A DNA stretch of 64,000 nucleotides from Onchocerca lupi (Eukaryota > Nematoda > Chromadorea > Rhabditida > Onchocercidae). The position numbers and the translations under genes are program-made. The number at the start of each line of letters is the position of its first letter. Position 1 is the stretch's first letter. Under the pieces are notes generated by a model. It was not told where the DNA came from. It saw nothing but the letters and a program-made list of their open reading frames with translations, and searched no databases. Shown here one piece after another: positions 1 through 11,161 of this stretch. The stretch covers positions 310,001 through 374,000 of the forward strand of contig JAOVVO010000006.1 in the NCBI GenBank assembly GCA_028564675.1. The letters run 5' to 3'.

Positions 1-586
1 CCACTGCCAAATGTCTATAATTTATTCCGATGTTTGTTATTGAGTTTTTTCCTATTTAATGATGCTTGTTATTGAGTTTTCCTATTTTATTAGTTGTATA
101 TAACCTCTCTATTTAATGCAAAAAATGAAAAGAACACTAGTTAAAGTCTATCAGAAAATAAAAATAGAAATTGGAAAAGACGGACAAATATTCCTCTGAG
201 ACATTCAAAACTCCTTCCAGACATTTCACAAGAATATAAAAGGTCATATTTTCATTCTTATAAAATATTAAGCGAATATTACAAAAGATATATGAAATCG
301 CTTTGTGGAAAAATGGAAATAAAAAGTGACTGAGTGTGCATATATAAGTAAGTGCGTTTTATATAAATAGGGTTTGCATATTTAAAGAATTGGAAAAGGC
401 TGAACTAACAAAGAAGCATAGTCATTTCAAATTGTTTTCAGGACAATATTTTTCAGAAATAAAGCAAAAGGAAATAAAATTGCAGATAAACTCATTTATT
501 TCAGTTTTAATTTTAATTTTAAGCAATTTGTCAAAAATTAATCAGAGGGAAAATCTTTTAGCTTGAAATGCATCCGGCAAACTTAC

Positions 587-1817
587 AATGCTGTGCAACC
601 AGAAGAATCGGAGAGATTAATCCTTAAGCTTGGTTCTTTCAATAAAATAGGTACAATCTAAAAAGAATAATTTTATCCAATGTTGTAATGGGCATGGCCA
701 TTTCATATTTAATGAAATTTAATCATTTCACATGCTTAAATAATTCGCATTACTGACCTTTTCGTGACCTTGAGAAGCAGCTCGATGTAATGGTGTTGCT
801 TGATAATTGTCTTGTGCATTTACATTTGCACCATTTTTCAGTAAAATTGACGTAATCTTAAATATTCAACTTTCTACTACAAATTAAATACAAATTCTAT
901 TTCATAATTTGGATTTAACTAATGTGACACAAAACTTTTTATTAAATAATTAAAATAGTATAATTACTGCATGCCAAATATAACCAAACCTGCGGTCTAT
1001 TTTTACTTGCAGCATAATGTAAAGCTGTTTGTTTATTGTTATTTGGCGTGTTAACATTCACCAAAGGAAGACTGATCAGATACCGAACCACTTCTAATCG
1101 TCCAGCTGAACATGCAATCATTAACGGTGTCCAACCCATCTGCAATTTTCAGTGCAATCAAATTTCCACAGATCATAACACTTATAAATGATAGCAGATA
1201 AATCACAAATGATAACAAATATTTAAGCAAAATAATCTAGAATGATCCTCTACATAGCTCTGTGAAAATCAAATTAGTCATATGAATCTGCTCTAGAAAA
1301 CTTGGCTTCTTGTATCTGCCATATACATATATTTCATAATGCAACAATATTCGACAAAGGCTAAAGAAATATTAACTTTGATGATTCAAAACTTACATCA
1401 TCCGCTGCTATGGCGTCATCTTCTTGTTGTGATACACAGAACTGCACGATTTCTAAACAACCACCACTTGCTGCCCAATGAATTGCTGTTCGACCAGACT
1501 TGAAGCAGAATTGATAACCACAACTCATCAGTGACATATGATTTAATGAGATAATGTTGACAGATGATAGAGAGGTAGATTTTTCGAGATATTGAATATC
1601 AGATTTATTGAACTAGGATAAGGAACCAAGTATCAAATTCCTTCCCAGTAAATAAATTCAAATCATATTCAAGCAATTCACTTACATCATCTTTTCCTGA
1701 TCTTAAAATATCGTATTTCTGTAGCAGTCGTTTTGCATTTTCTGCCTTATTTTCACGCAATGAATCGATAAGCTCTGCTCGCGCCGTTTCCAATGTTTTC
1801 GCAGGTTTTTCTTCCAT
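587..1817 (-). CDS. Gankyrin/PSMD10-like ankyrin-repeat protein, 3' end outside window
   Basis: Five minus-strand exons join in phase: 1817-1686, 1498-1397, 1139-990, 856-758 and 657-587. The first encodes a 44-residue charged N-terminus starting at ATG 1817-1815. The rest encode ankyrin repeats with the classic helix signatures SGRTAIHWAASGG, GWTPLMIACSAGR, QTALHYAASKNR and QATPLHRAASQGH. The ALHYAASKNR block and the repeat order match gankyrin (PSMD10), the non-ATPase chaperone that binds the C-terminus of Rpt3 during assembly of the proteasome regulatory particle. The last exon stops in phase 2 after SDSSGCTA, so at least one more exon is needed; I see no good one before the left edge, and the gene is read as cut by the window. 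The N-terminal leader differs from the mammalian protein. Another ankyrin protein is possible but less likely. It is the last gene of a close minus-strand run after COX17 and Sec20. Confidence 0.8.
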
Positions 1818-2194
1818 TTAGCTTCATTAAGAAAAAGATTAAACAACAGTGCGAGAAAAAAAATGCCATATCAATAATTTACAAATCCTTTAAGAAATAT
1901 GAAATTTTAGAATTCTGAATTCTTTACGAATTTAAATCTCTTTTTAATTCATCTTTACACATGACTGACTAATGCACACAAAAGGCTTATTCTTCTTAGC
2001 ACTTATCATTATAAAAACATTCCAGTACAGTTACTGAAACCAAAAAAATGGTACACATTAACCAAACAAAGAATATAATCAGCTTCATTCATACAGAATA
2101 ATAGGAACATCAGCACAAGCTTCATTCAGTAAAGAGGCATATCACAGTTAGAAAGAAAAAATCGTATAAATAGACTATTTCAATTCCGAAAATA

Positions 2195-4019
2195 TCAAAA
2201 AATAACCGAAAATACTCGTTTTCTTAATATATAAAATATAACAACAACATATAAAAGTAAAGCAAATGTTATTAAAATTTTGTCTGTACATTCTCGTCGA
2301 CCATATTTCGATATCAATTTTCCACCACTCTGAAATTAATATTAATTAAAATTATAGAAACTCGAATAAACTCCCATGTATAAAGAACAAGATCTAAAAA
2401 AATTAAAATTGTCACCTTTCATTAATATTTAATAAAAATAAATTATCACGAATTACATTCTTTTATAGTAAAGTTCTACTAATTCAAAAGTTTAAAAATA
2501 ATTACTTGTATGTGAGCGCCCATTGATGAATATTCAGATTCCGTATCTTTAAGGAGGAATGAGGAATGAATCAATGTTGAGGTGGTGTCTTCGGATAACT
2601 TCAACTGATCGCTCATTTTTGAGACTAGTGATGAAAGACTTTCTGTTGCCTCAAAACAAAACAAACTCTTGATTCAGTAGTATGAAAACTGAAGTTTCAT
2701 AAAAATTATAGAAAGTTTTTAATTTTTTTTAATCTTAGTGTACAGTGATGAATTCATTTCAAAATATATAGCTCGAATTAATGGTGCAGTTTGAAGGAAA
2801 TTTTAAGTTGAGAAAAGGAGATTTTTGAGAAATCTTGTGCCATTAGGATTTATAGGCCTTGTAATGTGTTATCTATAATTTTTATGAATCTGAAATAAAA
2901 CTCTCGAACCTTGAGCAATTGAAAATTATATAATAATTAATTTATTTTTGAAAGATTTAAGAATCGATTTTCTTGTAGATAAAAAAATGAAATAATATTT
3001 AACAAATACTTTCAACGTTTGCGTTTTCAAGTTTTCAGCACGCTTTCTACGACTTCTAAATTCAATGTCCTGAGGATCGTCACCACCTTGCAACAAATAA
3101 TTGCGCGACTGTTCTTCTGCAAAATTTGTCGGTGATATATTGATTTATGAGACGTATAAATCTTTCTATTCATTTCTAAAATTTCAGGACTCAAAATCTT
3201 TTGGAAAAAGAATCGCTAACAAAACGTACCCATGACTTTCACAAATTCTAAAATTGTTTGACGAAGCATTTGACGATTTCTTTCTAATTCATTTCGATGT
3301 TCTTTCACTTGAGCCAATAATTCGATACGATCATTTCGAAAATTTATCTAAATATGCATATCTTTGCATAACAATGTTCAGGAAAATATCGAATGGATGA
3401 AAATGGATTTTGCGAAATATAATGTGGAGAGGAGAAATGACCTTGTTTGCGAATTTCTCTAAGGTTTCAATTGAATGAGCAAGTTTGGCCATCTCATCCT
3501 TAATGTCTCGAGTACATTGAGTTATTTCTTTCTGCGTCATGAATTTCTGCTGCCTAAAAATAATATAGAAAACGAGAAAGAAATACATCATGTAGCAAAA
3601 AATTTGATTTGTGTGAAGCAAATAAAAAACAATTCAGAATCTCCTCGTTCTCAATTCTCAATTTCATTCATTAATTTATACAGCACTATCGCTCACAAGA
3701 TACTGTATTCATTGACGAAGTGAAACTAATAAATTAGAACATAAGAAAAGTGTAAAACTTTGATAACAAAAAGTCAGAAACGTTTACATTAAGTCTTCAA
3801 GCTAAAATTTAATGAACAGTTAATATATAGTGTCCTTGCTATTATACAATCTTAAAAATGAAGTCCTACATTAGACATTAAAGTTTAATTGGTCCAAGCA
3901 AACCAAACTTCACCAATAAAGACCAACCTAATCTCTTCGATATGATTCTTCACAGCAATATCAGCCTTAAGAATATCTTGCTGGCAAACTTGTAACTGCA
4001 CAAGATTCAAATTTTGCAT
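2195..4019 (-). CDS. Sec20/BNIP1-type SNARE
   Basis: Six minus-strand exons (4019-3928, 3553-3442, 3347-3230, 3116-3010, 2649-2506, 2329-2195) join without a phase break into 235 codons; human BNIP1 has 228. Sec20 is an ER SNARE that acts with Use1 and syntaxin-18 in Golgi-to-ER retrograde fusion. The N-terminal half is helical and heptad-like. The SNARE-like segment (about residues 140-190) contains SSLVSKMSDQLKLSEDTTST. It is followed by the family hallmark GGKLISKYGRRECTDK and a single C-terminal membrane anchor at residues 209-226, ending RKRVFSVIF. This is the tail-anchored layout of the family. The start is the ATG at 4019-4017, aligning with the start of BNIP1. The gap to COX17 upstream is 550 bases and to the gankyrin-like gene downstream 377 bases, on the same strand. 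Confidence 0.93.
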
Positions 4020-4569
4020 GTTTAAGTGGAACAAAGACAGTTTCCAACACAGAACACGCTTATTTCTTATTGCAGAAAATCTGTAGTAAATTAAAATCGT
4101 GGTAAAACGAATTGCAAGAAATTTATTGCAGAGAATTGACTTATTTCTTCATTCTTCCAGTTGTTTTAACTGAAATTACGGTTTCAATACTTCGTAATTC
4201 TTCGTAATCAAGCATAAAATTTAAAAGAAAACAAACTTTTGGACACTTTTCAGAAAAAATTCATCCTCTTACTTTTTTTTTCAAAACAATTTACAAATAA
4301 TATAACATTCAACTGCCAGCATCCATTTCTAGAACTGTTGGCTCAAAAATGGTGCGATTTCGTCAACCGATGGCTCACATCTTATTTTCTGATAAAAAAC
4401 TGTCAAAAGACAAAGTGGAAATCAACCACAAAAATGAACGAAGTTATGTAAATGCATATTTTATAATTTATGCAATTTTTATGATTATACAAAAATTTAT
4501 TAAATATCTATGACAAACAATAAATGAATGTTTCTATATACTTCGTCAACAATTGAAAAAAATAAATTA

Positions 4570-5190
4570 TTATACTTCATAACCATATTGCCTCATACAT
4601 TTCTTGTGAGCTTCTATCAGTTCTCCGCAATGTTCTTCACCGAACAAAATCATACATTCATCTCTGGCCTGCAAATTCAAAACAGACTAAAATTATTCAT
4701 CTCGAAGAAAATTTTATAAACAGACTTCATCATCTCTCAGGTCATTCAGTCACATAACATAGTCCTTGATTGATAGTAGCGCGATACTGTTGCATAAAAA
4801 CTTGTTAAAGTACTGCTATTTCATGAAGTCAATAATGTTTCCAATTCAATAGATTTAATTGTTTTACATTTATACCTACAAATTCTACAAATTTTTATTT
4901 AGAATCGAATTTTCATTATATTACTTCCATGTAAACAACTAACTTATTCTTTTGTCATAATCAACTTAAAAAGCTGTGCCGAAGTAACTGCAATGAAAAA
5001 TATACGATCACCGTAGTCAACCATCGTAATATCCAATGAAACATGAAATACCAAGAATTTAAAATACCAAATTTTGATATCTCTAACGAAATAAATTAAC
5101 CTTTTTAGTTTCTGGACATGCACAACATGGTTTCGGCTTTTTTACGTCGTTATCCTTCGACGATATCGAACATTCTTTATTGTCACTCAT
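4570..5190 (-). CDS. COX17: Cytochrome c oxidase copper chaperone COX17
   Basis: Two minus-strand exons, 5190-5101 and 4668-4570, join in phase into 62 residues, the usual size of COX17 (63 in human). COX17 carries Cu(I) in the mitochondrial intermembrane space and hands it to SCO1 and COX11 for building cytochrome c oxidase. The sequence shows the copper motif KPCCACPETKK and both CX9C motifs that form the disulfide-linked helical hairpin: C-PETKKARDE-C and C-GELIEAHKK-C. The intron falls between KK and ARDEC. The protein ends MRQYGYEV. The initiator ATG is directly preceded on the minus strand by TTTATTTTACAG, a perfect 3' splice acceptor, so the mRNA is either trans-spliced at the start codon or has a separate 5' UTR exon. 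All key cysteines are present. Confidence 0.97.
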
Positions 5191-5202
5191 CTGTAAAATA
5201 AA
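5179..5202 (-). promoter_or_regulatory. 3' splice acceptor abutting the COX17 start codon
   Basis: Reading the minus strand, a T-rich stretch ending TTTTACAG lies immediately before ATG 5190-5188. In nematodes this is the typical arrangement for spliced-leader addition, although an ordinary cis-spliced 5' UTR exon upstream would look the same. No Sm-binding or outron feature can be proved from sequence alone. Confidence 0.55.
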
Positions 5203-7037
5203 ATTAAGATATAAGGATATATTCAATTTGTTTAATATTAAGTTAACTTACATCAAACTTTAGCAAAAACTACAACCATTTCCTCCTATGCTTGCGGATA
5301 TCATAAGTTACATAAATTTGCACTCCTCTTATTGCTTTGTACATACTGCACAATTCGATTTCAAAGAAATAATTAAAGTTCCCCAAAGCAATGAGAGGAA
5401 CTGAAACTCTCAACCATTCTTTCCATCCACAAATAAATCATAGTACAGCTAATCACAATTACGTACATCTCCATCTAATATTTAATCTATTGAATTATTG
5501 TATAACTTTGCAGTAAAACGCTTAGAAAACAAGAATAACTATAGCAATTAAAAATATCATATATATAAAATCAACTACAGGGATGGTATAAGAATTCATC
5601 ACTTTCATTTTTGAGTAAAAGAAGTTTTTTTGCTTATTTGCCAAACAATCATTTTAACTGTAAATAACTTTAATTCTTGAAGTTAAGCGATAAACTGTTC
5701 ATGAAGTGAGCAAAAATTTTTAAAAAAGAAATCATTTTATTCAAACACTTTACTAATGCAATTAAGAAAACACCATACAGGCAATGAAAGAAATTAGAAA
5801 AACAAAACATTAGTTTGAACTTATCGTCTTTTAGGTGCTCAAATATTCTAACAATATGAAACTGAGACTCATAAATACTAAACATTAGTAAATCTATGAA
5901 TATTACTGAGGCAACCAAGTGGAAGAATTTTGGTAGCATTATGAATTAGAAAAGTTGATTTGAAGTAAAATTATTATATAATCGAAAATTATCATTCTTA
6001 TATAATCGCTAGCACAATCTTTGCCTGATTAAATTTCCGAAAACAATAATCAGTACCAATAGTCGTTAATTAATAATTTTTACTTCAAATCTTCGATGCA
6101 AGATATTCGAATATTAAAATTTAGATGTTTTAATGAACAGTAAAAGATACTTTCCATAAAGTCAACCTTATTTCAGTAATACGATGAATAAACCAGTAAA
6201 CTAATTGGTAACTTACAACTGTTGAGAAAAAAAGTTTCACTTAAATAGATAATATCAAAACAATATTGGAAAGACTTCAATGCAAGGTAACACTGCCATA
6301 AAAAAACACAATGTAGATAATACTTATATAATATGGACAGTCATCAAATGCCAATTTTCAACAGCACAAAAGAATTGTTTTCGAAAGATCAAAATGTGGC
6401 AAAAATGTTAGCAATGCAGCATACGTAATGGCGAAGATGGAAATTTGAGATCCCACACCGATATAAAGGCTACCGTTGAACTATTTGAAAATCAATGATA
6501 CCGTTCACGTAAAGAAAGGTACATAGAGTATTTATAAAGATTTCAATAAAATTTTAGTATAAAATCTTATAAAATCTTCGACAAAATCTTACTGAGTTGG
6601 AAAATCGACAATAAAATCAGAATTACTGAATTCTATCTTACTTAGGAAACCTAAACCATGCATTTTTTTTTTTATTTTTCTTTATCAAGAAGACGATATC
6701 ATCGATTTCATTCCATCTAAAAATGTGTACAACAAAACTGAAATCGAAATTTGGTTCCTAGATTTCAAAGTCCAATTACCTGATTTATTTCACATTAGTT
6801 TAAATGTTTAAAAACTAAACTTCATAAACATTCTATTTATAAATCAAATGAACAAATAAAATTTGTCCCAAATCTGAAATTCTTTAAGTTTAATTCTAAC
6901 CCTCAAAAGAACTACTTCACAATATACGATTTAAAAATCACGGTTAAACAAAATAATTGTAGATAATCACTCTGGAGATGAAAGATAAAAAATATGCGCA
7001 ACTGCATCATATAGTACCTGATGAAAAAAATATAATT
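5203..7037. other. Intergenic stretch, no gene seen
   Basis: Between the COX17 start and the UBE2K stop there are only AT-rich sequence and short unconvincing open frames, the longest at 5670-5939 on the minus strand with hydrophobic, low-complexity translation and no splice-linked partner. It could hold the 5' UTR exon or promoter of COX17. Confidence 0.6.
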
Positions 7038-8721
7038 TTATCCAAAAACATAATCAGTGGCTCTCGATAAATCCCACCAATTGCAGCTTAATGCCGAGAT
7101 AGCTTCCTCCTGCAAGACTTATAATCAGAAGGAAAAACAAATTTAAGGCCTGATAATCTGAAATTTGGACTTTTCTATTCGACTGTTTCAAATTCTATGA
7201 AATTAACCTGTTTGACTCCCATATCTTTTAGTTTGTCGATTTTATTCCAGAATTCATCATCTCGCTTGCCTTCGGCTTTGGCATAATGCTGCGCCCAAAA
7301 TCGCGCCGTTCGCTAAATTTAACAGTTTACAATTACCAATTGAAAAAATTAATAAATCGAAAAATTACTGATGTTTGGATTTAAATAATTATTAGCCTGA
7401 CTTTGTAAAGTTGCAAATTATCCATGTATTGCCTGGCAACAACAGCATCTTGTGGGTCATTTGGTTCTGGCAAAGTTAACAGCGCCTGGATACTCAGCAA
7501 CACAGTACGCAAAGTTAGAGAAGCGGCCCTAAAAAAAGATGGAAAATTTAAAAGCGAGAACTTGAAACAAGAAAATATATTTAACAAAGCTTATCTAATG
7601 GATATCTCAAGTTATGAAAAAAAAAAAATTTGGTTGTAGTAAGGACTCGGACTTTTAGTTGAATTTTTTATAAAAAAAAATTAGTGTTCATTCAATTACA
7701 TTCCATTTAAAAATTCGCCCAAGTTTCGAACAATTCCAAAAGATTTATTCCTCTAATTTAATCTTATGGAAAAAACACAGAAACATCAAATTTTTCCTTG
7801 TAACATTAAAAACTTACCACTGCTCTTTTAATATATCAAGACAAATCGTCCCAGTCTGTGAGCTGATATTTGGATGCCAAATTTTTGTGATAAATTTGCA
7901 CTAGAAAAAGAGGCCATTACTCAGGAATTGAAAGATAAATAAGAATTATGTACTTAAAACATAGATATTTAAGCATTTATTGCAAGTTTTTAACTAGCCA
8001 TGATAACAAAAATGTAATTTGCTCATGATGTAAGGGAGAAAAAAAGTTTTTTATTCCAAGTGTTTATTGAAAACAGGATAGAAAAGGATTCAATGACTTT
8101 AATCATATCATTCGCCATTGACCGAATAATTAGATTGCTTTAAGAGAGAGAGGAAAGAAAAAATAGAGTTAGATTATAAAATAACTTCTGAAAATTTTCA
8201 AGCGACAGTAATACTTACTATGGGTGGCTGGAACGGATATTCGTCCGGAATTGTGATATCCAAAGCATAAGTACCACCTTCATATGGACTATCTGGTGGG
8301 CCTCGTATCTCCCCACGTATTTTTGTTAGCGAATCATTTCGGATTTCAATCATTACGCCCGTTTCAGCCAACTAAAAGCTTTATATAAATATTTGAATTC
8401 CAAGTAAATCGATAAAATTCTTGTCTAAATTTTGAAGAAAATACTGAAAAAAAAAGTGATCTGATTCATTAAATCATGCTTTCTTGTTCTAAATAACTAT
8501 TCTATGCAATGTATCTATCATTTTCTTCAGTTACACCAATTATTACGGTTATTGAATATGTAGAAATAGCGCAAAAATTATGTGAACAGTGTCAACAGTA
8601 CCAATTTTTAGGCTAAAAATTATGCTGATGTAAATATTTTGAAAGAGGAACAAACTTCTTTATTAGTAATGATTTCTTTGCATTCTCGCTGTACACGTGA
8701 GAAAGCGATATTTTGAGACAT
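7038..8721 (-). CDS. Ubiquitin-conjugating enzyme E2 K (UBE2K/HIP2, class II E2 with UBA)
   Basis: Six minus-strand exons (8721-8656, 8371-8219, 7900-7818, 7528-7402, 7312-7208, 7109-7038) give 201 codons, against 200 in human UBE2K. The enzyme takes ubiquitin from E1 onto a cysteine and builds Lys48-linked chains. The UBC fold is complete: EIRGPPDSPYEGG, the HPN motif in ITKIWHPNIS, and the catalytic cysteine at residue 93 in TGTICLDILKEQW. The helix TLRTVLLSIQALL and the segment PNDPQDAVVARQY match the E2-25K subfamily. The C-terminal 45 residues, DKLKDMGVKQEEAISAL onward, form the UBA domain that separates UBE2K from other E2s. The donor of the fourth exon is read as AAA|GTCAGG, because this restores LYK-RTARFW as in the family. 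I find no missing residue. Orthologues include Caenorhabditis ubc-20. Confidence 0.96.
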
Positions 8722-9079
8722 CGTGAGAATGGCTTAGTTTGGATCAATCAACTGAAAATCAGCTGTTCTCAACTGAAATACTTTAAAATTGAAATCAATT
8801 TGATGACGCGAAACGACCTAAATAGATTTAAGAAAAATGAAGGAACCTGAACATTCTGCTGATGATAAGAATTTGTCCCATTTATTGTAGTATCTAGCGG
8901 AAAGTTTACTTAACTATGGTGTCCTTGAAATTCCGTCTAACTAACAACAAATGTACCACGGATTGATTAGGTTGCAATTTTCACGGAAAAATGTCGCTCT
9001 CTTTTCACAAGGCCGCGAGATGATTGTGAAATGAAAAATCGTCTTAAAATTTATTTAGAATTATTGAAATAATTCAGTT
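8722..9079. other. Upstream region of UBE2K
   Basis: No open frame of note. It lies 5' of the UBE2K start on the minus strand and is the likely place of its promoter or outron. No specific regulatory element could be recognised. Confidence 0.4.
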
Positions 9080-9490
9080 ATGGTATTCGTAGAGTTAGTT
9101 TCGGACGTCATTGTTCGTTAATTTGGTTCTGGATTACATTGTTTGTTTGTTATATGGCTTCTGGATGACGCTGTTTATTAAAATGCGTCAATCCGGATTA
9201 CATTATTTATTTGTTATACTAAACTCGGATCACATTGTTCATTCGTATGCTTCTGGATCACGTTTGTTAGGCTGATTTCGGGTGATACTGTTTACTCATT
9301 GCGCTGATTCCGAATGGTATTGTTTATCTGTTCCGAATGACATTGTTTATTCATTAAGTGACTCTCTATGGTGTTTATTCGATTTATCGATTTTGAATGT
9401 TTATTTATTGAATTGATTCTGGATAACGTTGTTTGTTTGTTCGGAAAATTCTAAATGATGTTGTTTATTCGTTGGATTGATTTCAGGCGA
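9080..9490 (+). repeat. Degenerate minisatellite, unit about 35-45 bases
   Basis: The stretch repeats, with drift, a core like GATTCTGGATNACATTGTTT followed by ATTCGTTG or TTTGTTAT. Recognisable cores include ctggattacattgtttg, ctggatgacgctgttta, ccggattacattattta, cgaatgacattgtttatt and ctggataacgttgtttg. About ten copies are visible with uneven spacing. No long open frame follows the period, so it reads as noncoding. Confidence 0.75.
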
Positions 9491-10681
9491 ATTTATACAC
9501 TGGTTGAGTTGATTTCAAATCAGGATGGGCAAGTCAGCGAAGAGAAAAACGGCAAATTGCGCAAAAGAAGAACGAAAACGAGAAATGGTCGAGGAAAAAT
9601 CGAATTTGTGGATGAAATGTTGGATATTTACTGTTGCACTGATAGGTTCGTGCTATTCTTATCAATAATTAGGAATATTCTTGTCTTACATTATTTATTA
9701 ATGGCTAAGTATGAATATTAATGATCTTTGAACCTTGAAGTTATATTAAATTGATATTAATCTTAGAAGATTATGTCCTAATTATCCGTAATTATTGTTG
9801 CAACAAAAAAAAGATACGCGAACACGATTTTATAGCTACGATTAATTGGGTGATAATTTTGCTCGAATCATATATAAGAGCATTTATGTCCGTCATTTTC
9901 ATATATTAACATAAATTTGATTTGCATTTGACCATGATGTATTTTTAAATGTTACGTGGAAAGGCCTACTTATTTTTGTTATTATGGATTTTTTAATTAT
10001 AGCTATGAAGTATTTATTTTTTTTAATCAAGTTTTTAAGTATTTATTCTAAAAATTTAATAAACAGTAGAATATTTAACACTAATATTCTTTTTATTGGA
10101 AATTTATTTTGAGAAAGAACTTCAGCACATTGTATCGGAATTTTTTTTTTCTTTTTTTTGATCAAATTTTAGATAGGCTGCATTAAGATAGGCATTGATG
10201 ACAGTTCATATTTGTGCAGATTTAATTACATTGATAATATTAAAAATAATAATTATTATCAACAAATTTGGATTTCACAATGGCTTCAGCGTTAAATTTC
10301 GTATCTGAAAATCAATTCTTGAAATGAGATATTTTTATCGTCTTGCTTGCTAGTAAGAAGCATCACATCTAGAGAAGCTGTAAGGTCTCTACTGCAATCT
10401 GTCTTTTAGGAAAATCAAGAAGCTATCCTGAAAAAACTGGTCATTGACTAATGAGTCCCGAAAATGCTATTTATAATTTGAAAATTTTGAGTTTTCAAAT
10501 CATGAATGGTATTTCTTGGAGAATTTTGAATTCTCGAATCACAAATATCTGATCTTGTAGCAAAAGTCTTAAAAAACCTCGAAAGCTTCAGATAGTTTTA
10601 TTTCTGTTTCCGCACATATAACATCTGCAAAGCCTCTTTTGAGCCATCATCCTATAAATTTTTGCTGGAATTGTGAAATAA
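9491..10681. other. Gene-poor stretch
   Basis: AT-rich. The plus-strand frame 9455-9721 starts inside the minisatellite and has no splice partner or recognisable motif. Poly-T tracts occur near 10140-10160. No convincing gene. Confidence 0.45.
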
Positions 10682-10972
10682 TCAGAGAAAGACATGCCTT
10701 TCCTTTGACTTTTTAATGTTTGGATGATAACATCCAGCAAAAGTCGTATTCATCCTTCGAAAGAACAATTCGATTTCCTGAAACTTTATTCCTGATTCCA
10801 GAATATATAGTTTATTTCCAGCGCTTTTGAACAAACTTTGATCAGAAATGAAAATAAGAAAAGGAATAGGTAATGTATCAACCTGTTGTTTTGGGAGACT
10901 TATTTTTTCAATGTTGTCACGATAGAAATCTTTGATTTTATCAGTTAATTCAAGCCTTCTTAATTTTTCCAT
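10682..10972 (-). other. Unassigned 96-residue open frame
   Basis: A single minus-strand open frame with an ordinary-looking composition (MEKLRRLELTDKIKDFYRDN at its start, then PIPFLIFISDQSLFKS). It lies 189 bases past the stop of the unknown gene at 11162-13308, on the same strand. No domain was recognised, and no clear acceptor or donor ties it to a neighbour. It could be a small gene, a relic or chance. No function is claimed. Confidence 0.25.
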
Positions 10973-11161
10973 TGCCCTGCAATTTTTTTTTCTTTTTTTT
11001 GCGGGAATTTTGCATGTACATATATAAAAGAAATTTATTGTTTCTATTATTAATAGAACTGGAATAATTTGCAGTAGCAGATTGCATGTCGCAGTTATGA
11101 CATTTACTTCAACACTTACTAGTCTCTCTAACAGAAAAAAAGAATTTATTTGAAGATTTTA

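Noticed and set aside
5670..5939. Minus-strand frame of 89 codons between COX17 and UBE2K
   Set aside because: Low-complexity Phe/Leu/Ile-rich translation, no splice partner, no recognised family.
9080..9490. Possible CRISPR-like array
   Set aside because: The repeats drift and the spacing is uneven, and this is a eukaryotic sequence; a minisatellite explains it.
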